From: Actinomadura viridilutea | GTDB lineage: Bacteria; Actinomycetota; Actinomycetes; Streptosporangiales; Streptosporangiaceae | NCBI GenBank assembly: GCA_003001795.1 | Contig: PVNI01000002.1 | Coordinates: 434,001-498,000, forward strand | Direction of reading: 5' to 3' | DNA: 64,000 nucleotides | Part shown: positions 33,744 through 43,074 of the stretch, in pieces | How the letters are laid out: each line of letters opens with the position of its first letter | Position numbering within the stretch: the stretch's first letter is position 1 | Notes under the pieces: generated by a model | The model's input: the letters and a program-made list of their open reading frames with translations, nothing else | Databases searched by the model: none | Told to the model about the DNA's origin: nothing | Position numbers and translations under genes: made by a program

Positions 33744-34304
33744 ATGAACGATCACCGCAGCGGGGAGGCCCACCCCTTCTCCCGCACCGTCGCGGCCGAA
33801 TGCCGGGGTCTCGCCCCGGACTCCCGTCCGCGCACCGCCGATCCCCCCGACCCGGCCCGTTTCCGCCGGGCGCCCGCCTCCAGCACCTCCCCCACTCAGG
33901 GCGCCGAGGCCGGCATCGCGGGGATCACCCGTCCTCCTCGACACGGGCCGCGTGCACCTGGTCGACGGGAGCCGGGGCGTCCCCACCCTGTCGCCTCCCT
34001 TCGCGCGGGGGACGGCCCCCGCGCCCCCGCGGCGGCCGCGCGGCGGATCTCCGCTCCGCCGACGGCCCGCTGCGCTCGTCCGGCCGACCGGTTCCGCGGC
34101 GGACGCCCCGCAGACGGCGCGGCGGCGGGGAACCGCCGCGGAACCGGCCCCTCCTCTCCGCCTCCGGGCGACGCGACCGCCGTCGGCGCCGTCGGCATGG
34201 CGGGCGCCGCGGACCTCGCGCTCGGGGGCACGGCGACCCTGTCGTCCACCGGGACCCTGTCGTCCACCGGACGGCGCCGGCACGCGTCGGCCGCCGGACG
34301 ATGA
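33744..34304 (+). pseudogene. probable decayed gene with strong ribosome-binding site
   Basis: An ATG with GGAGGAGGT 7-8 bases upstream opens a frame whose first 62 codons have the high third-position GC of real genes. From about 33930 that signal jumps to another frame, which reads Val-Leu-Leu-Asp-Thr-Gly-Arg-Val-His-Leu-Val-Asp-Gly with nearly all G/C third positions. Near 34175 it returns to the first frame (Ala-Val-Gly-Ala-Val-Gly-Met-Ala-Gly). An 18-bp exact-type duplication stands at 34236-34271. I read this as a gene with at least two frameshifts; no family is recognised. It could also be a short real ORF of 186 codons. Confidence 0.35.
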
Positions 34305-34390
34305 GCCCGCGGGGCCGTCCGTCGGCGCGCTACGGGCGGCCCCGCGCGACCAGGTCCATTTCGGCGTCCACGTTCGGCGTGCGACGGTGA

Positions 34391-35524
34391 CTACGGCCTG
34401 AGCAACGCGTCGAGACGCGCCGCCTGGACCTCCCACCGCCACTCGGTCTCCACCCAGTGGCGTCCCCGCTGCCCCATCTCCCGTGCCTTCCCGGGGTCGC
34501 GGAGCAGGTCCACCAGGGCGGCGGCCACGGCCGCCACCGAACGCCCCGGCACCACCACGCCCGTCTCGCCGTCCAGAACGGCGTCGGGCGCTCCACCGGA
34601 ATCCCCCGCGACGACGGGCAATCCGGTGGCGGACGCCTCCAGGTAGACGATCCCGAGGCCCTCGACGTCCAGTCCCCGGCGGCGCGTACGGCACGGCATG
34701 GCGAACACGTCGCCCGCGTCGTAGTGGGCGGGCAGCTCCTCCCACGGCACGCTGCCGGTGAACACCACCGCGCCGGCCACGCCGAGAGAATCGGCCATGC
34801 GCTCAAGGCGCGCACGGTACGGCCCCCCACCGACGAGCAGCAGCGCCGCGTCCGGAACGGCGCGCATCACCCGGGGCCAGGCATGGATGAGCGCGTCCTG
34901 CCCCTTGCGCGGCACCAGCCGCGACACGCACACCACGACGGGCCGTCCCGTCAGGCCGTACCGCTTCCGGATCTCCTCACCCCCCGCCCCAGGGAAGAAG
35001 ACCTTCTCGTCCACCCCTGGTGCGAGACGCGCCATGCGGGCGGCGGCGGCAGGGGACAGCGCCTTGGCCATACGCGAGCGCGTGTACTCCCCCAGATACG
35101 TCAACACGTCGACGGTGTCGCCGATACGGCGCAACACCCGCCGCGCCACGGGCAGCGCCGCCCATCCGGCCTCGTGCCCATGGGTGATGCCGACGAAGCG
35201 CTCCGCCCCGTATCGGCGCAACGGCGAGGCGAGCAACCCCAGGGGCGCCGCAGCCCCGAACAGCACCGAATCGCACCCCTCGGACCGGACGAGCTCCCCC
35301 GCACGGCGCAGCACGCTCGGCTCCGGCAGCATCAGCGACGTGGGATGCCGCACCACCGGGAACGGCTGAGCCGCGTCGAAGGCCGCCGCCCCCTTCCAGG
35401 CGGGGGCGTACACCACGACCGAACCGGCCGGGCGCCGCAACGCCAGGTTGTGCACGAACGCCTGGATGCCGCCCGGTCGCGGCGGGAAGTCGTTGGTGAC
35501 GACGAGGGTGCGCGTGGAATCCAT
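34391..35524 (-). CDS. pimB: GDP-mannose-dependent phosphatidylinositol mannoside mannosyltransferase (PimB-type GT4)
   Basis: 377-residue GT-B glycosyltransferase of family 4. The N-terminal NDFPPRPGGIQAF loop, GITHGHE, the C-terminal RLVPRKGQD, and EGLGIVYLEASATGLPVVAGDSGGAPDAV (read in parts, including the catalytic Glu-x7-Glu) match PimB'. It adds the second mannose of phosphatidylinositol dimannoside, the base of PIM and lipoarabinomannan-like envelope lipids. The position between FadD15-like and qcr genes is as in mycobacteria (Rv2188c). ATG start at the family N-terminus. Confidence 0.88.
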   Translation of the reverse strand: MDSTRTLVVTNDFPPRPGGIQAFVHNLALRRPAGSVVVYAPAWKGAAAFDAAQPFPVVRHPTSLMLPEPSVLRRAGELVRSEGCDSVLFGAAAPLGLLASPLRRYGAERFVGITHGHEAGWAALPVARRVLRRIGDTVDVLTYLGEYTRSRMAKALSPAAAARMARLAPGVDEKVFFPGAGGEEIRKRYGLTGRPVVVCVSRLVPRKGQDALIHAWPRVMRAVPDAALLLVGGGPYRARLERMADSLGVAGAVVFTGSVPWEELPAHYDAGDVFAMPCRTRRRGLDVEGLGIVYLEASATGLPVVAGDSGGAPDAVLDGETGVVVPGRSVAAVAAALVDLLRDPGKAREMGQRGRHWVETEWRWEVQAARLDALLRP

Positions 35525-35540
35525 CGGCCTGTCCGTCGGT

Positions 35541-35580
35541 CTGGTGGCAGGAGGCGAAGTCTGGCGGCAAGAGGCGAAGT
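35541..35580. repeat. 20-bp tandem duplication
   Basis: CTGGTGGCAGGAGGCGAAGT (35541-35560) is followed by a copy with two changes (35561-35580), between the pimB start and the qcr terminator. Confidence 0.85.
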
Positions 35581-35584
35581 CGCA

Positions 35585-35622
35585 CGAGGGCCCGCCACCG
35601 TGTGCGCGGTGACGGGCCCTCG
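35585..35622 (-). terminator. terminator of ctaE-qcrCAB operon
   Basis: CGAGGGCCCGCCACCG (35585-35600) and CGGTGACGGGCCCTCG (35607-35622): 16 positions with one wobble, 6-nt loop, about 20 bases beyond the qcrB stop. Confidence 0.75.
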
Positions 35623-35643
35623 TCTCAGACGATGCGGGGAATG

Positions 35644-37302
35644 CTAGCGGCTGAGCTCCTTCTGCTCGGCGCCGGCGCGCTCCCCTTCCTCGACCTCGTG
35701 GTGCTCGCCGTGGTGGCCCCGGTCCTCGACGGGGATGTCGTCGAGGGTCCAGCCACGGTTGAGGCGCGAGCGCAGGAAGCCCATCGGGCCCTTGGTGCCC
35801 GGCGCCGGGATGCCGCTGCCGTCCACCGCGGGCGCCTCGGGCTTGGCGTTCTCCTTGCTCAGGATGACCGCCTTCTCCTCCTCGCGGACCGGCACGTGCC
35901 GCTCGCTGAACTTGCCCTCGGGCGACATGACGATGATGCCGCTCTCCACGCCGTGGTCGATCACCGCCGCGTCCCGGCGCTGCAGGCCCAGGCAGATCCG
36001 CTTGGTGACGATGTACGCCAGGATCGGCCCGGCGAAGATCGCGACCCGGAAGAACCACGTGGTCTTGAACAGCTCGACGTGGAACTTGTCGGCGAGCACG
36101 TCGTTGGCGCCCGCCAGCCACAGCAGCCCGTAGAAGGTGACGGCCGCCACGCCCACGCCGGTGCGGACCGGGGCGTTGCGCGGACGCTCCACGACGTGGT
36201 GGCTGCGGTTGTCGCCCGTCACCCACCGCTCGAGGAACGGCCAGGCCGCCGCGCCGCCGAAGACGATGCCCAGCGGCAGCGTCGCGGGGATCAGCACGTT
36301 CAGGCTGAGCGTGTGCCCCCAGGCGGTGATCTCCCAGTTGGGCATGATGCGCAGCGCGCCCTCGAGCACGCCCATGTAGAAGTCGGGCTGCGAACCCGCC
36401 GAGATGGCGCCCGGGTCGTACGGCCCGTACAGCCAGATCGGGTTGATCTGGGTGACCGTGGACAGCAGCGCCGTCACCCCGAAGGTGAACATGAAGAAGG
36501 CGCCCGTCTTGGCCATGAACACCGGGTAGAAGGGGTAGCCGTAGACCTGCTTCTCGGACTGGTTGCGGCTCGGCATCGCGGTGTGCTTCTGATGCCACAT
36601 GATCATCATGTGCGCGGTGACCAGCGCCAGGATGACCCCCGGGATCAGCAGCACGTGCAGGGTGAACAGGCGCGGGATGAGGTCCCCGTGGTTGCCCTCG
36701 GGGAACTCGCCGCCGAACAGGAACATGTACCCGTAGGTCCCGACGAGCGGGACCGCCTCCAGCACGCCCTGCGTGATCCGCAGACCGGTGCCCGACAGCA
36801 GGTCGTCGGGCAGCGAGTAGCCGAACAGGCCCTCCACCATGCCCAGCGTGAACAGGACGATGCCGATCAGCCAGTTCAGCTCGCGCGGCTTGCGGTAGGC
36901 GCCGGTGAAGAACACCCGCAGCATGTGCGCCATGATCGCCGCCATGAACAGGACGGCGGCCCAGTGGTGGATCTGCCGCATGAGCAGACCGCCGCGCACG
37001 TCGAAGCTGATGTGCAGCGCCGAGGCGTACGCCTCGGACATCTTCACGCCGTTGAGCTTGGTGTACGACCCCTCGTAGATCACCTCATGCATGCTCGGCT
37101 TGAACCACAGCGTGAGGAACGTGCCGGTCAGCAGGAGGATGACGAACGAGTACAGGGCGATCTCGCCCAGCATGAACGACCAGTGGTCGGGGAACGCCTT
37201 GCGCGCGTTGCGCTTGAAGAAGTTGGTGGACCCCAGACGGTCGTCGAGGAAGTTCAGCGATCCCTCGACCGCCTTCGGCGCGGCCGGTGCGGTCTGGCTC
37301 AT
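35644..37302 (-). CDS. qcrB: cytochrome bc1 complex cytochrome b subunit
   Basis: 552 residues. Oxidises menaquinol within the bc1-aa3 supercomplex. Haem-ligand His pairs are visible in RQIHHWAAVLFMAAIMAHM and FTLHVLLIPGVILALVTAH; the quinol-site PDDLLSGTG and the PxW-like motif follow. Beyond the usual cytochrome b core there is the long hydrophilic C-terminal extension typical of actinobacterial QcrB (about 400-552). Its ATG overlaps the qcrA stop as ATGA. Last gene of the ctaE-qcrC-qcrA-qcrB operon. Confidence 0.96.
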   Translation of the reverse strand: MSQTAPAAPKAVEGSLNFLDDRLGSTNFFKRNARKAFPDHWSFMLGEIALYSFVILLLTGTFLTLWFKPSMHEVIYEGSYTKLNGVKMSEAYASALHISFDVRGGLLMRQIHHWAAVLFMAAIMAHMLRVFFTGAYRKPRELNWLIGIVLFTLGMVEGLFGYSLPDDLLSGTGLRITQGVLEAVPLVGTYGYMFLFGGEFPEGNHGDLIPRLFTLHVLLIPGVILALVTAHMMIMWHQKHTAMPSRNQSEKQVYGYPFYPVFMAKTGAFFMFTFGVTALLSTVTQINPIWLYGPYDPGAISAGSQPDFYMGVLEGALRIMPNWEITAWGHTLSLNVLIPATLPLGIVFGGAAAWPFLERWVTGDNRSHHVVERPRNAPVRTGVGVAAVTFYGLLWLAGANDVLADKFHVELFKTTWFFRVAIFAGPILAYIVTKRICLGLQRRDAAVIDHGVESGIIVMSPEGKFSERHVPVREEEKAVILSKENAKPEAPAVDGSGIPAPGTKGPMGFLRSRLNRGWTLDDIPVEDRGHHGEHHEVEEGERAGAEQKELSR

Positions 37303-38411
37303 CCGCGCTCCCAGAAGCTCGGCCCGATCGGCTCGGGGAAGTCGCCGGTGGCCACCAGGTAGCCGTCCTCCTCGGCCAGCGGCAGCTGCGGCAGCGGCCG
37401 CGCCGCCGGGCCGAAGACGACCTTCGCCGCGTCGGTGGCGTCGAAGGTGGACTGGTGGCACGGGCACAGGATGTGGTGGGTGGTCTGCTCGTACAGCGCC
37501 GCCGGGCAGCCCACGTGCGTGCAGATCTTCGAGTACGCCACGATCCCGTTGACGTCCCACCCGCGGGCCCGCATGCGCGGCGACATCTTGTCCGGCGGGA
37601 CGTTGATCAGGATCGTGACCGCCTTGGCGATCTCGTTGAGCGGGTGCTCGGAGTGCTCCTCGATCCCCTCCGGAACCACGGTGATCATGCCTCCGGGGGT
37701 GGCGAAGTCGCTGACCTTCAGCGGCTTGTTGGTGCCGTCCACCACCAGGCGCACGCCCTTCTTGCCCTGCGCCTTGGCCCTGCGGACGGCCTCGCCCCAG
37801 TAGGTGTGCCGCAGCCGCTTCTCCGGCAGCGGACCGAGGTCGCGCAGCAGCACCAGCGGCGCAAGGCCCAGCGGGGCGGCGGCCAGCAGGAGCGTGCGCC
37901 GCAGCAGCGGCCGCTTGGTGATGCCGCTCTCCTGGGCGCCCTCGAGGAACGTCTTGGCGAACGACTCGCGGGTGGCGTCGTCGGCGCGCAGCTCGTGCCG
38001 CTCCTGCACGACCGGCTGGCTGGTCATCAGCCGGCGCACCCAGATGGTGATGCCGACGGCCATGGCCAGGAACGCCAGCGTCATCGTGCCGCCGAGCCAC
38101 AGGTTGGACTCGCGGGCCCGCTCGATGCCGTGCATGCCGCCGTCGCGGCCGCTCCACCCGATGTAGTAGGCGATGAACGCCACGCTGGCGGCGAAGGCGA
38201 GCACGAAGAGCGAGGCCACCACGCGCTCGGCGCGCTTGGCCGCCTGCTCGTCGAGCTCCTCGCCGGCGCCCTCGGGGGCGGCGGTGTCGCCCTCCGGCAG
38301 CAGGCGCCGCTCGGCGGCGGGGGACGGCGTGCCGACCACCCGTCCGGGCGCGCCGCCCTCCTCCCGCGGCTGCTGCTCGCCGCCGGTGCTGTGGTCCTTG
38401 TTGTCGCTCAT
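37299..38411 (-). CDS. qcrA: cytochrome bc1 complex Rieske iron-sulfur subunit
   Basis: 370 residues. N-terminal charged tail, then three membrane helices (about 75-95, 115-137 and 180-200), the actinobacterial arrangement rather than one helix. The Rieske domain holds the [2Fe-2S] ligands in CTHVGC and CPCHQS. It carries electrons from menaquinol to the dihaem cytochrome QcrC. The ATG at 38411 is selected because it overlaps the qcrC stop as ATGA. Confidence 0.95.
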   Translation of the reverse strand: MSDNKDHSTGGEQQPREEGGAPGRVVGTPSPAAERRLLPEGDTAAPEGAGEELDEQAAKRAERVVASLFVLAFAASVAFIAYYIGWSGRDGGMHGIERARESNLWLGGTMTLAFLAMAVGITIWVRRLMTSQPVVQERHELRADDATRESFAKTFLEGAQESGITKRPLLRRTLLLAAAPLGLAPLVLLRDLGPLPEKRLRHTYWGEAVRRAKAQGKKGVRLVVDGTNKPLKVSDFATPGGMITVVPEGIEEHSEHPLNEIAKAVTILINVPPDKMSPRMRARGWDVNGIVAYSKICTHVGCPAALYEQTTHHILCPCHQSTFDATDAAKVVFGPAARPLPQLPLAEEDGYLVATGDFPEPIGPSFWERG

Positions 38412-39340
38412 GACTTCTTCAGCTTCTTCGGCTTCTTCGCGGTGATCCACATCGCCGCCAGGACGAGCAGGCCGAGGCCGATCAGCCAGCCCGCCAGGCC
38501 CTCGGAGACCGGGCCGATGCGGCCCAGGCCGTTACCGCCGGGGTTGGGCTCCTCGCGGGTCTTCACCAGGTAGGCGATGATGTCCCGCTTGTTCTCGGGC
38601 GTCAGGGTGGTGTCGTTGAACACCGGCATCGCCTGCGGGCCGGTCAGCATGGCCTCGTAGATCTGGGTCGGCGTCACATCGTCGCTGTCCAGCGGCGGGG
38701 CGTACTTGCCGCCGGTCAGCGCACCGCCCGAGCCCACGAAGTTGTGGCACTGGGCGCAGTTGGTCCGGAACAGCTTGCCGCCGACCGCCGCGTCGCCCTT
38801 GTCCGGGTCCACCTGGTCGGCGGTCGGCACGGCGGGGCCGCCGCCCAGCGAGGCGATGTAGGCGCGCAGGTCGGCCAGGTTCTTCTCGGCCTGGGCCTTC
38901 TTCTTCTCGGCCGCCTCGCGCTGCTCCGGGTCGTGGTAGTCGGTCTTGATGTTGACGTCGAACTCGGGGATCGGCCGTTTGCGCGGCATCTGCGCGCCCG
39001 GGTTCATCGCCGGCATGCGGCCCGTGCTGACCTGGAAGTCGACCGAGGCCGCACCGACCCCCAGCAGGCTCGGCGCGAGCGGCTTTCCGTTGGCGTCCTT
39101 GGTGCCCTCGGCGTTCTGGCCGTGGCAGCTGGCGCAGTTCTTGTTGTACAGCTGCCGGCCGTTCTCGAGATCCTCTTGTGCCTGGGCGATGCCGGCCGCC
39201 TCGGCGCGGCCGTTCTGCGGCGTGAAGCCGGCATAGATGGCGCCGATCGCCGCCAGGGCCGCCAGGACGACGGCGTAACCCGCCCATGGGCGCCGTCGCC
39301 ATGCGGTGAACCTTTTCACGGAAATCCCCGTTCGGGTCAT
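38408..39340 (-). CDS. qcrC: cytochrome bc1 complex dihaem cytochrome c subunit
   Basis: 310 residues. Signal-anchor helix (about 18-38), two haem-c sites CASCH (69-73) and CAQCH (195-199), and a C-terminal helix anchoring it again, ending in a Lys-rich tail. As in other actinobacteria QcrC replaces soluble cytochrome c and passes electrons directly to CtaC of the aa3 oxidase. A charged insert (about 130-160, Glu/Lys-rich) lies between the haem domains. The start may instead be the GTG seven codons later (39319). Confidence 0.95.
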   Translation of the reverse strand: MTRTGISVKRFTAWRRRPWAGYAVVLAALAAIGAIYAGFTPQNGRAEAAGIAQAQEDLENGRQLYNKNCASCHGQNAEGTKDANGKPLAPSLLGVGAASVDFQVSTGRMPAMNPGAQMPRKRPIPEFDVNIKTDYHDPEQREAAEKKKAQAEKNLADLRAYIASLGGGPAVPTADQVDPDKGDAAVGGKLFRTNCAQCHNFVGSGGALTGGKYAPPLDSDDVTPTQIYEAMLTGPQAMPVFNDTTLTPENKRDIIAYLVKTREEPNPGGNGLGRIGPVSEGLAGWLIGLGLLVLAAMWITAKKPKKLKKS

Positions 39341-39365
39341 GGTCGTCGGTACGAGGGTCAGATCG

Positions 39366-40025
39366 TCAGATGTCGAGCAGGTAGATCGCGCCGAACAGGC
39401 CGATCCACACCACGTCGACGAAGTGCCAGTAGTACGAGACCACGATCGCGCTCGTCGCCTGCTCGTGGGTCCAGCGCTTCGCAGCGTAGGTGCGGCCCAG
39501 CACGAAGAGGAACGCGATCAGCCCGCCCGTCACGTGCAGGCCGTGGAAGCCGGTGGTCATGTAGAAGACCGACCCGTACGCCGAGGAGGACAGGGTCAGG
39601 CCGTCCTTGGTGACCAGCTGGTAGTACTCGTAGCACTGGCCGGCCACGAAGTACGCGCCCATCAGGAACGACAGGACGTACCACTCGCGCAGGCCCCAGC
39701 CGCGCACGTTGAGCAGGCCGCCGGAGCGGCCCACCTTGCCGGCCTCGGCCTTGAACACGCCCATCTGGCAGGTCACGGACGAGAGCACCAGGATCGTGGT
39801 GTTCACCGCCGACAGCGGCAGGTCGAGCTCGGCGCCCGGCCACGCGTCGTGCCCCTCCTGGCCGATCGTCACGGAGCGGATCGTGAAGAACATCGCGAAC
39901 AGAGCCGCGAAGAACATCAGCTCGGACGACAGCCAGACGATCGTCCCCACGCTGACAAGGTTGGGACGGTTCGCCCGAGCGTGAGGTGTTGTATCTATCG
40001 CGGTTGCTGTTGCCACGGGCGACAT
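39366..40025 (-). CDS. ctaE: cytochrome c oxidase subunit III
   Basis: 219 residues with seven hydrophobic segments. Conserved blocks: [17 protein letters not shown], the TGFHGLHV motif and the C-terminal [15 protein letters not shown]. Part of the aa3 terminal oxidase; separated from ctaCDF (13 kb away) but placed in front of qcrCAB, the normal actinobacterial arrangement reflecting the bc1-aa3 supercomplex. First gene of its operon, 25 bp before qcrC. Confidence 0.95.
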   Translation of the reverse strand: MSPVATATAIDTTPHARANRPNLVSVGTIVWLSSELMFFAALFAMFFTIRSVTIGQEGHDAWPGAELDLPLSAVNTTILVLSSVTCQMGVFKAEAGKVGRSGGLLNVRGWGLREWYVLSFLMGAYFVAGQCYEYYQLVTKDGLTLSSSAYGSVFYMTTGFHGLHVTGGLIAFLFVLGRTYAAKRWTHEQATSAIVVSYYWHFVDVVWIGLFGAIYLLDI

Positions 40026-40252
40026 TATTACGTCACCCCTCCCCCGACCCGTGCATGACCCCCCATCTGCGGCTCATGAAGGTGTTCACACGGCGGCTCG
40101 ACAGCGCCGCCGTGCGCAGGTGAGCACAACGTCCGGAACGCCTGTGCGCGGGGGCGTTCGCGGCCCTTCGCGGCCGTCGGATCTGGGCCGCCGCGCGCGC
40201 GTGCGGGCGCTGCCTCGCTCCCCGGCGCGCGGAACGGGTAGCCTTCTCTCCC

Positions 40253-40675
40253 ATGAGCACCGCGCCGGAGCGCCCGATGAAGGTTCTCGTCTACAGCGAC
40301 GACGCCGACACCCGGGCCCAGATCAAGATGGCGATCGGCCGCCGTCCCGCCGCCGACCTGCCGAAGGTGGAGTTCGTCGAGATCGCCACCCAGCCCGCGG
40401 TGGTGGAGCGGTTGGACCGCGGCGACATCGACGTCATGGTGGTCGACGCCGAGGCGCAGCCCGCCGGGGGCCTCGGGGTCTGCCGGCAGGCCAAGGACGA
40501 GGTCTACGACTGCCCGCCGGTGCTCGCGATCATCGCCCGGCGCGACGACGGCTGGCTGGCGACCTGGTCGCGGGCCGACGCCGTGGTCAGCCTGCCGCTG
40601 GACCCGATGGCGGTGGCGCGCGCCGTGGCCGACCTGATGCGCCGGCGCGTCGGCGACCGCCTCCCGGCCGTCTAG
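40253..40675 (+). CDS. receiver-like protein without output domain
   Basis: 140 residues with the response-regulator receiver fold. Acidic pair Asp16/Asp17 and candidate phospho-acceptor Asp65 ([10 protein letters not shown]) are present, but the conserved Lys of strand 5 is missing (VSLPLDP) and the Thr/Ser position appears as AIIA. It is probably an atypical receiver that switches by something other than normal phosphorylation. No kinase is adjacent. It stands alone between divergent ctaE and trpD, a conserved actinobacterial position as I recall. TAGCCT at 40239-40244, eight bases before the ATG, suggests leaderless translation. Confidence 0.75.
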   Translation: MSTAPERPMKVLVYSDDADTRAQIKMAIGRRPAADLPKVEFVEIATQPAVVERLDRGDIDVMVVDAEAQPAGGLGVCRQAKDEVYDCPPVLAIIARRDDGWLATWSRADAVVSLPLDPMAVARAVADLMRRRVGDRLPAV

Positions 40676-40752
40676 CCGCCGCGGGCGCACCGTGCCCGGC
40701 CGCCCCGCGGCCGGGGTGCCCTTGTCCGATCGACCCTGTCCGGGGGAACACC

Positions 40753-41802
40753 ATGGATGCGCGCAGGACCTGGTCGGCGCTGCTGGGCGCCCTGCTCGAC
40801 GGCGAGTCGCTGTCCAGCGAGGAGGCCGCCTGGGCCATGCGGCAGATCATGGCCGGGGAGGCGACCGAGGCGCAGATCGCCGGGTTCGCCGTGGCCATGC
40901 GCGCCAAGGGCGAGACGGTCGCGGAGGTCGCGGGCCTGGCCCGGGGCATGCTCGACAACGCCACCCCGATCGAGGTCCCCGGGCGGATCGCCGACCTGGT
41001 CGGCACCGGGGGCGACCGCGCGCACACCGTGAACATCTCCACGATGGCGGCGGTGGTGGCGGCCGCGGCGGGCGTGCGGGTGGTCAAGCACGGCAACCGC
41101 GCGGCCTCGTCGTCGTGCGGCGCGGCCGACCTGCTGGAGGCGCTCGGCGTCGCCATCGACCTGCCGCCGGAGCGGACCGTGCGCGTCGCCGAGGAGCTGG
41201 GCATCGCGTTCTGCTTCGCGCCGCTGTACCACCCGGCGTTCAAGTACACCGCCAAGCCCCGCCGCGAGCTGGGCACGCCGACGGTGTTCAACTTCCTGGG
41301 GCCGCTGACCAATCCGGCCCGTCCCACCTGCCAGGCGGTGGGCGTCTTCCACCCGCGCATGGCGGGGGTGATGGCCGGGGTGTTCGCCGAGCGCGGCTGC
41401 TCGTCGCTGGTGTTCCGCGGGGACGACGGGCTGGACGAGCTGACCACCACGGGCACCTCCACCGTCTGGGTGGTGCGCGACGGCACGGCCACGGAGACCA
41501 CGTTCGACCCGGCCGACCTGGGCATCCCCCGCGCCAAGCCGGAGGAGCTGCGCGGCGCCGACGCCGCCTACAACGCGGGCGTGGCCCGCGCCGTGTTCGC
41601 CGGGGAGCGCGGCCCGGTGCGCGACATGGTGCTGCTGAACGCGGCCGCGCTGATCGTGGCGTACGACGGCGTCCCGGCGGCCGACGGGCTCACCGCCGCC
41701 CTGGGCGAGGCGCAGTCGCGCGCCGCCGAGGCGGTCGACTCCGGCGCCGCCGCCTCGCTCCTCGAGCGCTGGGTCGCCCTGTCGCAGTCCCTGAAGAACT
41801 GA
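40753..41802 (+). CDS. trpD: anthranilate phosphoribosyltransferase
   Basis: 349 residues. Transfers phosphoribose from PRPP to anthranilate in tryptophan synthesis. Glycine loop GTGGD (84-88), [21 protein letters not shown] (112-132, read in parts) and [10 protein letters not shown] are intact. The gene is isolated from other trp genes, as in mycobacteria. The ATG follows CGGGGGAACACC. No Trp-rich leader peptide was found in the 77 bp upstream. Confidence 0.95.
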   Translation: MDARRTWSALLGALLDGESLSSEEAAWAMRQIMAGEATEAQIAGFAVAMRAKGETVAEVAGLARGMLDNATPIEVPGRIADLVGTGGDRAHTVNISTMAAVVAAAAGVRVVKHGNRAASSSCGAADLLEALGVAIDLPPERTVRVAEELGIAFCFAPLYHPAFKYTAKPRRELGTPTVFNFLGPLTNPARPTCQAVGVFHPRMAGVMAGVFAERGCSSLVFRGDDGLDELTTTGTSTVWVVRDGTATETTFDPADLGIPRAKPEELRGADAAYNAGVARAVFAGERGPVRDMVLLNAAALIVAYDGVPAADGLTAALGEAQSRAAEAVDSGAAASLLERWVALSQSLKN

Positions 41803-41821
41803 GCCCTGACGTTCCGACCCT

Positions 41822-41866
41822 CCGGGGACGCCCTTCGCCCCGGTGCGATCGCGTCGCCCCGGGGCG
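41822..41866. terminator. paired hairpins between trpD and Lrp-like gene
   Basis: CCGGGG (41822-41827) with CCCCGG (41838-41843), then the 12-bp palindrome CGCCCCGGGGCG (41855-41866), between convergent stops. Confidence 0.45.
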
Positions 41867-41889
41867 GGCGCCTTCCGCGTCCTGTCCGG

Positions 41890-42177
41890 TCAGTCGGCGT
41901 CCGGGAGGCCGAGGGAGAAGGCGGCCTCCAGGTCGTGCTGGGAGTAGGTGCGGAAGGCGATGTGGGTCTCGGTGTCGAGGATGCCGGGCACCTTGTTGAG
42001 ACGGCCCGGGATGACGTCGTTCAGTTCCTCGTGGCGGCGCACCCGCACCATGGCGACCAGGTCGTACTCCCCGGTGACGGAGTAGACCTCGCTGACGTTG
42101 TCCAGGGCGGCGACCGCCTCGGCCACCTCGTGGATGCGCGCCACGTCGGTCTTGACGAACACGATGGCGGTGACCAC
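41890..42177 (-). CDS. Lrp/AsnC ligand-binding (RAM) domain protein
   Basis: 95 residues forming only the C-terminal RAM/ACT-like domain of Lrp/AsnC regulators (VTAIVFVKTDVARIHEV ... SVTGEYDLVAMVRV ... TETHIAFRTYSQHDLEAAF, in parts). There is no DNA-binding helix-turn-helix, so it may sense an amino acid or modulate a full-length Lrp. The GTG start has GGGGAGG at the right distance; a GTG ten codons upstream is less likely. Near trpD, convergent with it. Confidence 0.88.
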   Translation of the reverse strand: MVTAIVFVKTDVARIHEVAEAVAALDNVSEVYSVTGEYDLVAMVRVRRHEELNDVIPGRLNKVPGILDTETHIAFRTYSQHDLEAAFSLGLPDAD

Positions 42178-42257
42178 CGCTACCTCCCCAGCCTCTGTCT
42201 GCGTCACTGCCGGCCGCCCCGACCGCCCGTGGGGCCGCCTCACACACCCGGACGACT

Positions 42258-43004
42258 CTACCCGCGGCTCAGCGCGGCGATCTTGCGGGCCGGGCCCGCG
42301 CGCCGGGCCAGCAGCGCGAACAGCATGCCCGCCGCGAATCCGTAGATGTGGGCGGTGTAGGCGACGTTGCTGTCGTCGTCGCCCGTCGACAGCCACTGCA
42401 CGACGAACCAATAGCCCAGCACCGTCCACACCGGCAGGCGGATCACGACGGGCATGAGCAGGCTGACGATGCGGCCGCGCGGGTTGAGCACCAGGTAGGC
42501 GCCCAGCACGCCGGCGATCGCCCCGGACGCGCCGATCAGCGGCGTTCCGGCGTCGGCGGCGGTGTAGGCGTACCCGTACACCGCGACCAGGCCGAAGGCC
42601 AGGTAGGCGAGCAGGTAGCGCAGGCGGCCCAGGCGGTCCTCCACGCCCTGGCCGACGACGAACAGCGCCACCAGGTTGCCGATCAGGTGCAGCGCGCCCG
42701 AGTGCAGGAACATCGAGGTGAACGCCGACAGCCACGGGGTCTTGTCGTAGTCGACCGGTCCGCAGCGGCGGACGACGTCCTCCGGCGGCGGCTGCCGCCG
42801 CCCGGTGGTCAGCTCCGCGGGGACGGCGCCGTGCTCCAGGACGAACTCGGCCGCCCGGCATTCGCGCGCCCGGCCCTCCCCGTACCAGGTGGCGAAGTTG
42901 GCCATGGGGGTCAGCAGGTACACCACGACGTTGACCGCCACCAGCGCGTAGGTGATCCACGGCACCCGCCGGGTCGGCTGGCTGTCGTACAACGGCAGGG
43001 CCAT
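42258..43004 (-). CDS. rhomboid family intramembrane serine protease
   Basis: 248 residues. Six helices with HSGALHLIGN (101-110, oxyanion His and Asn), catalytic Ser160 in GASGAIAG and catalytic His219 in YTAHIYGF. A soluble loop of about 55 residues (34-88) containing two Cys separates helix 1 from helix 2. Cleaves unidentified membrane proteins. Good GGAAGGAAG precedes the ATG. Confidence 0.9.
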   Translation of the reverse strand: MALPLYDSQPTRRVPWITYALVAVNVVVYLLTPMANFATWYGEGRARECRAAEFVLEHGAVPAELTTGRRQPPPEDVVRRCGPVDYDKTPWLSAFTSMFLHSGALHLIGNLVALFVVGQGVEDRLGRLRYLLAYLAFGLVAVYGYAYTAADAGTPLIGASGAIAGVLGAYLVLNPRGRIVSLLMPVVIRLPVWTVLGYWFVVQWLSTGDDDSNVAYTAHIYGFAAGMLFALLARRAGPARKIAALSRG

Positions 43005-43074
43005 GCGCGAGGGGCTTCCTTCCGGGGACTCTGATCGCCGGGGTCGCCCGCAACCCTAGCGGGGCGAGGCGGGC

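Noticed and set aside
40676..40752. Search for a Trp leader peptide before trpD
   Set aside because: No short ORF with Trp codons and no terminator hairpin in the gap.
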